In this document: piece after piece, positions 62,897 through 64,000 of the stretch
How positions within the stretch are numbered: position 1 is the stretch's first letter
Layout: every line of letters begins with the position of its first letter
Source of the DNA: Notospermus geniculatus
Taxonomy: Eukaryota > Nemertea > Pilidiophora > Heteronemertea > Lineidae
Direction: 5' to 3'
DNA length: 64,000 nt
NCBI GenBank assembly: GCA_002633025.1
Contig: NMRB01000257.1
Span: forward strand, 36,408-100,407
Position numbers and translations under genes: made by a program
Notes under the pieces: model-generated
Database searches by the model: none
The model's input: only the letters and a program-made list of their open reading frames with translations
What the model was told of the DNA's origin: nothing

Positions 62897-64000
62897 CGAC
62901 CGACCGACCGAGTGAAGAAATGGGGTATCGGAAACGAATGATTGCCGAGTCAATGAACGATTGCTGAGTCAGTTAGCTGCCGGGGGAGCTGTTAGTTTAT
63001 AGGGGTAACTCAACGTTCAAAACATGAAGAGACCGCCACCAGCCAGCATATAAGTAGGCCTCTAGACTGTGCGCCGGTGTACTGCAATGACGAGCTCAGA
63101 CGACCTGCCTCTAACAATCTGTGGTGGTATCGCTAGTCCAACTTGAAACTGGATTTTGTCACTTTCAAGGATAACATACCCGACCAAGTACAAGTAGGCC
63201 TAGGCTTTCTTCACCACCGACCAGACATTCCAGATAATGCTTTGTTGTTTACACAGTGCAGAAAAGGACGACGTAACGTCGTGCCAGCCTGCGTCAGTTC
63301 CGCGATTCGCCGCACGTCACCGCCACCGCTGCTAGGGCGTTAACTCTGGCAATGAACACATGCGAGATTTCATAGAATTTCTACAGTATGGCTGTTAGCT
63401 GTTACCATCAGTGGTAGAGGATGGAATTAGTAGTAAACTTGGCTGACACTGAAGCAGCCGGGCGGGCAAAATCATGAAAATGAACGCTATGAAATGATTT
63501 CAAAATGATGACAAAGAGCGTGGTCAACGTCAGAAGTAGTAGGCCTATTTAGTTCACTTTTTGCATGCTGAATATGTGGATTAGGGAGTTGTAATGAAAA
63601 AAATAAAAAAATAGGCAGGTGGTCTCAGGCACCTGACTTCTCCTGCAGATTTTCAGCCGCCTTCGTAAAGCGAGTTTCAAAAAAATATGCGCCGAAAATT
63701 TCACACACGAATTCTTCAGTAATTCAATCAGCCTTTCGTCTGCTGCTAGCGGCTACAGGCCATACAAGGATCGCTGTGTCGTTCCAAAATGCATCAGAGA
63801 AATACGCCTGTGCGCCAGAGAGTAAAGTTGTGTGGAAGTAATCCAATTCTGCCTAAGTATTTGTCACCTTGCCAATCTTTAACCCTTTTCGGGCAAACTC
63901 GCCGTTTGTCGAGAGCGCCCTGTACCACACACACTCGGACATTCGTATTGACCTAATATCGTAAGCCGGGGCCCAATTGATGTTCTCTTTGCGTATTGTT
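62897..64000. other. no gene recognised
   Basis: Non-coding to the end of the window; ORFs under 70 codons without features. A short A-rich stretch (AAAAAAATAAAAAAATAGG) is near 63596. Confidence 0.5.

Noticed and set aside
63143-63343. 66-codon ORF near the window end
   Set aside because: No features, no splice or promoter context, composition like the surrounding non-coding DNA.

Overview
The window is eukaryotic genomic DNA, most likely from a marine deuterostome invertebrate such as an echinoderm or hemichordate. The reasons are GT-AG introns, many palindromic TAGGCCTA and ACATGTACATGT tracts, tRNA-derived SINE and LINE tails, and very dense DNA transposons. The species cannot be fixed from the sequence alone. 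I see no prokaryotic operon, CRISPR array or rRNA gene.

Layout. 1-3.2 kb: a palindromic minisatellite, a hairpin MITE, and the 3' part of a minus-strand five-exon gene for an RPA-like OB-fold protein. 3.2-9.5 kb: a large terminal-inverted-repeat transposon with a minus-strand gene of at least four exons. Its main exon encodes zinc fingers, a transposase-like core and a FEN1/XPG-like nuclease; best placement is Academ (AcademX type). 9.5-15.3 kb: repeats and hairpin elements. 15.4-24 kb: a plus-strand Helitron (accessory ORF, Rep, Pif1-like helicase) followed by a higher-order tandem array. 24.9-25.8 kb: a damaged two-exon gene fragment. 26-31 kb: minisatellite, MITEs and a 1.6 kb element with 300-bp inverted repeats. 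31.5-38.4 kb: a second rolling-circle transposon on the minus strand, of Helentron/Helitron2 type (coiled repeats, OTU protease, Rep, helicase fused to an AP-endonuclease-like domain). 38.6-41.6 kb: a 30-bp minisatellite and tandem repeats rich in AGGTCA half-sites. 41.6-42.3 kb: LINE 3' end. 42.3-58.2 kb: a segmental duplication with two copies of a two-exon gene for a putative secreted protein of about 432 residues, plus SINE, LINE and MITE insertions. 58-64 kb: MITEs with clean target-site duplications and a broken Harbinger transposase end.

Most coding capacity is transposon-derived. The two rolling-circle elements each carry a complete set of Rep and helicase motifs, but both are split by one in-frame TAA between Rep and helicase; the Helentron also has a frameshift and a 119-bp frame-breaking duplication. 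The best candidates for host genes are the secreted-protein pair and possibly the RPA-like gene. In the pair the signal-peptide exon and C-terminus are nearly identical, while the middle differs at about half of its residues with a surplus of amino-acid-changing substitutions. Of everything here, that pair and the nuclease-bearing transposon most deserve follow-up.

Assembly caution: single Ns at 3243 and 9521 bracket the Academ-like contig, and a 377-base gap (52412-52788) lies in the intron of the second secreted-protein gene. Exon boundaries are read by eye from splice signals and frame continuity.
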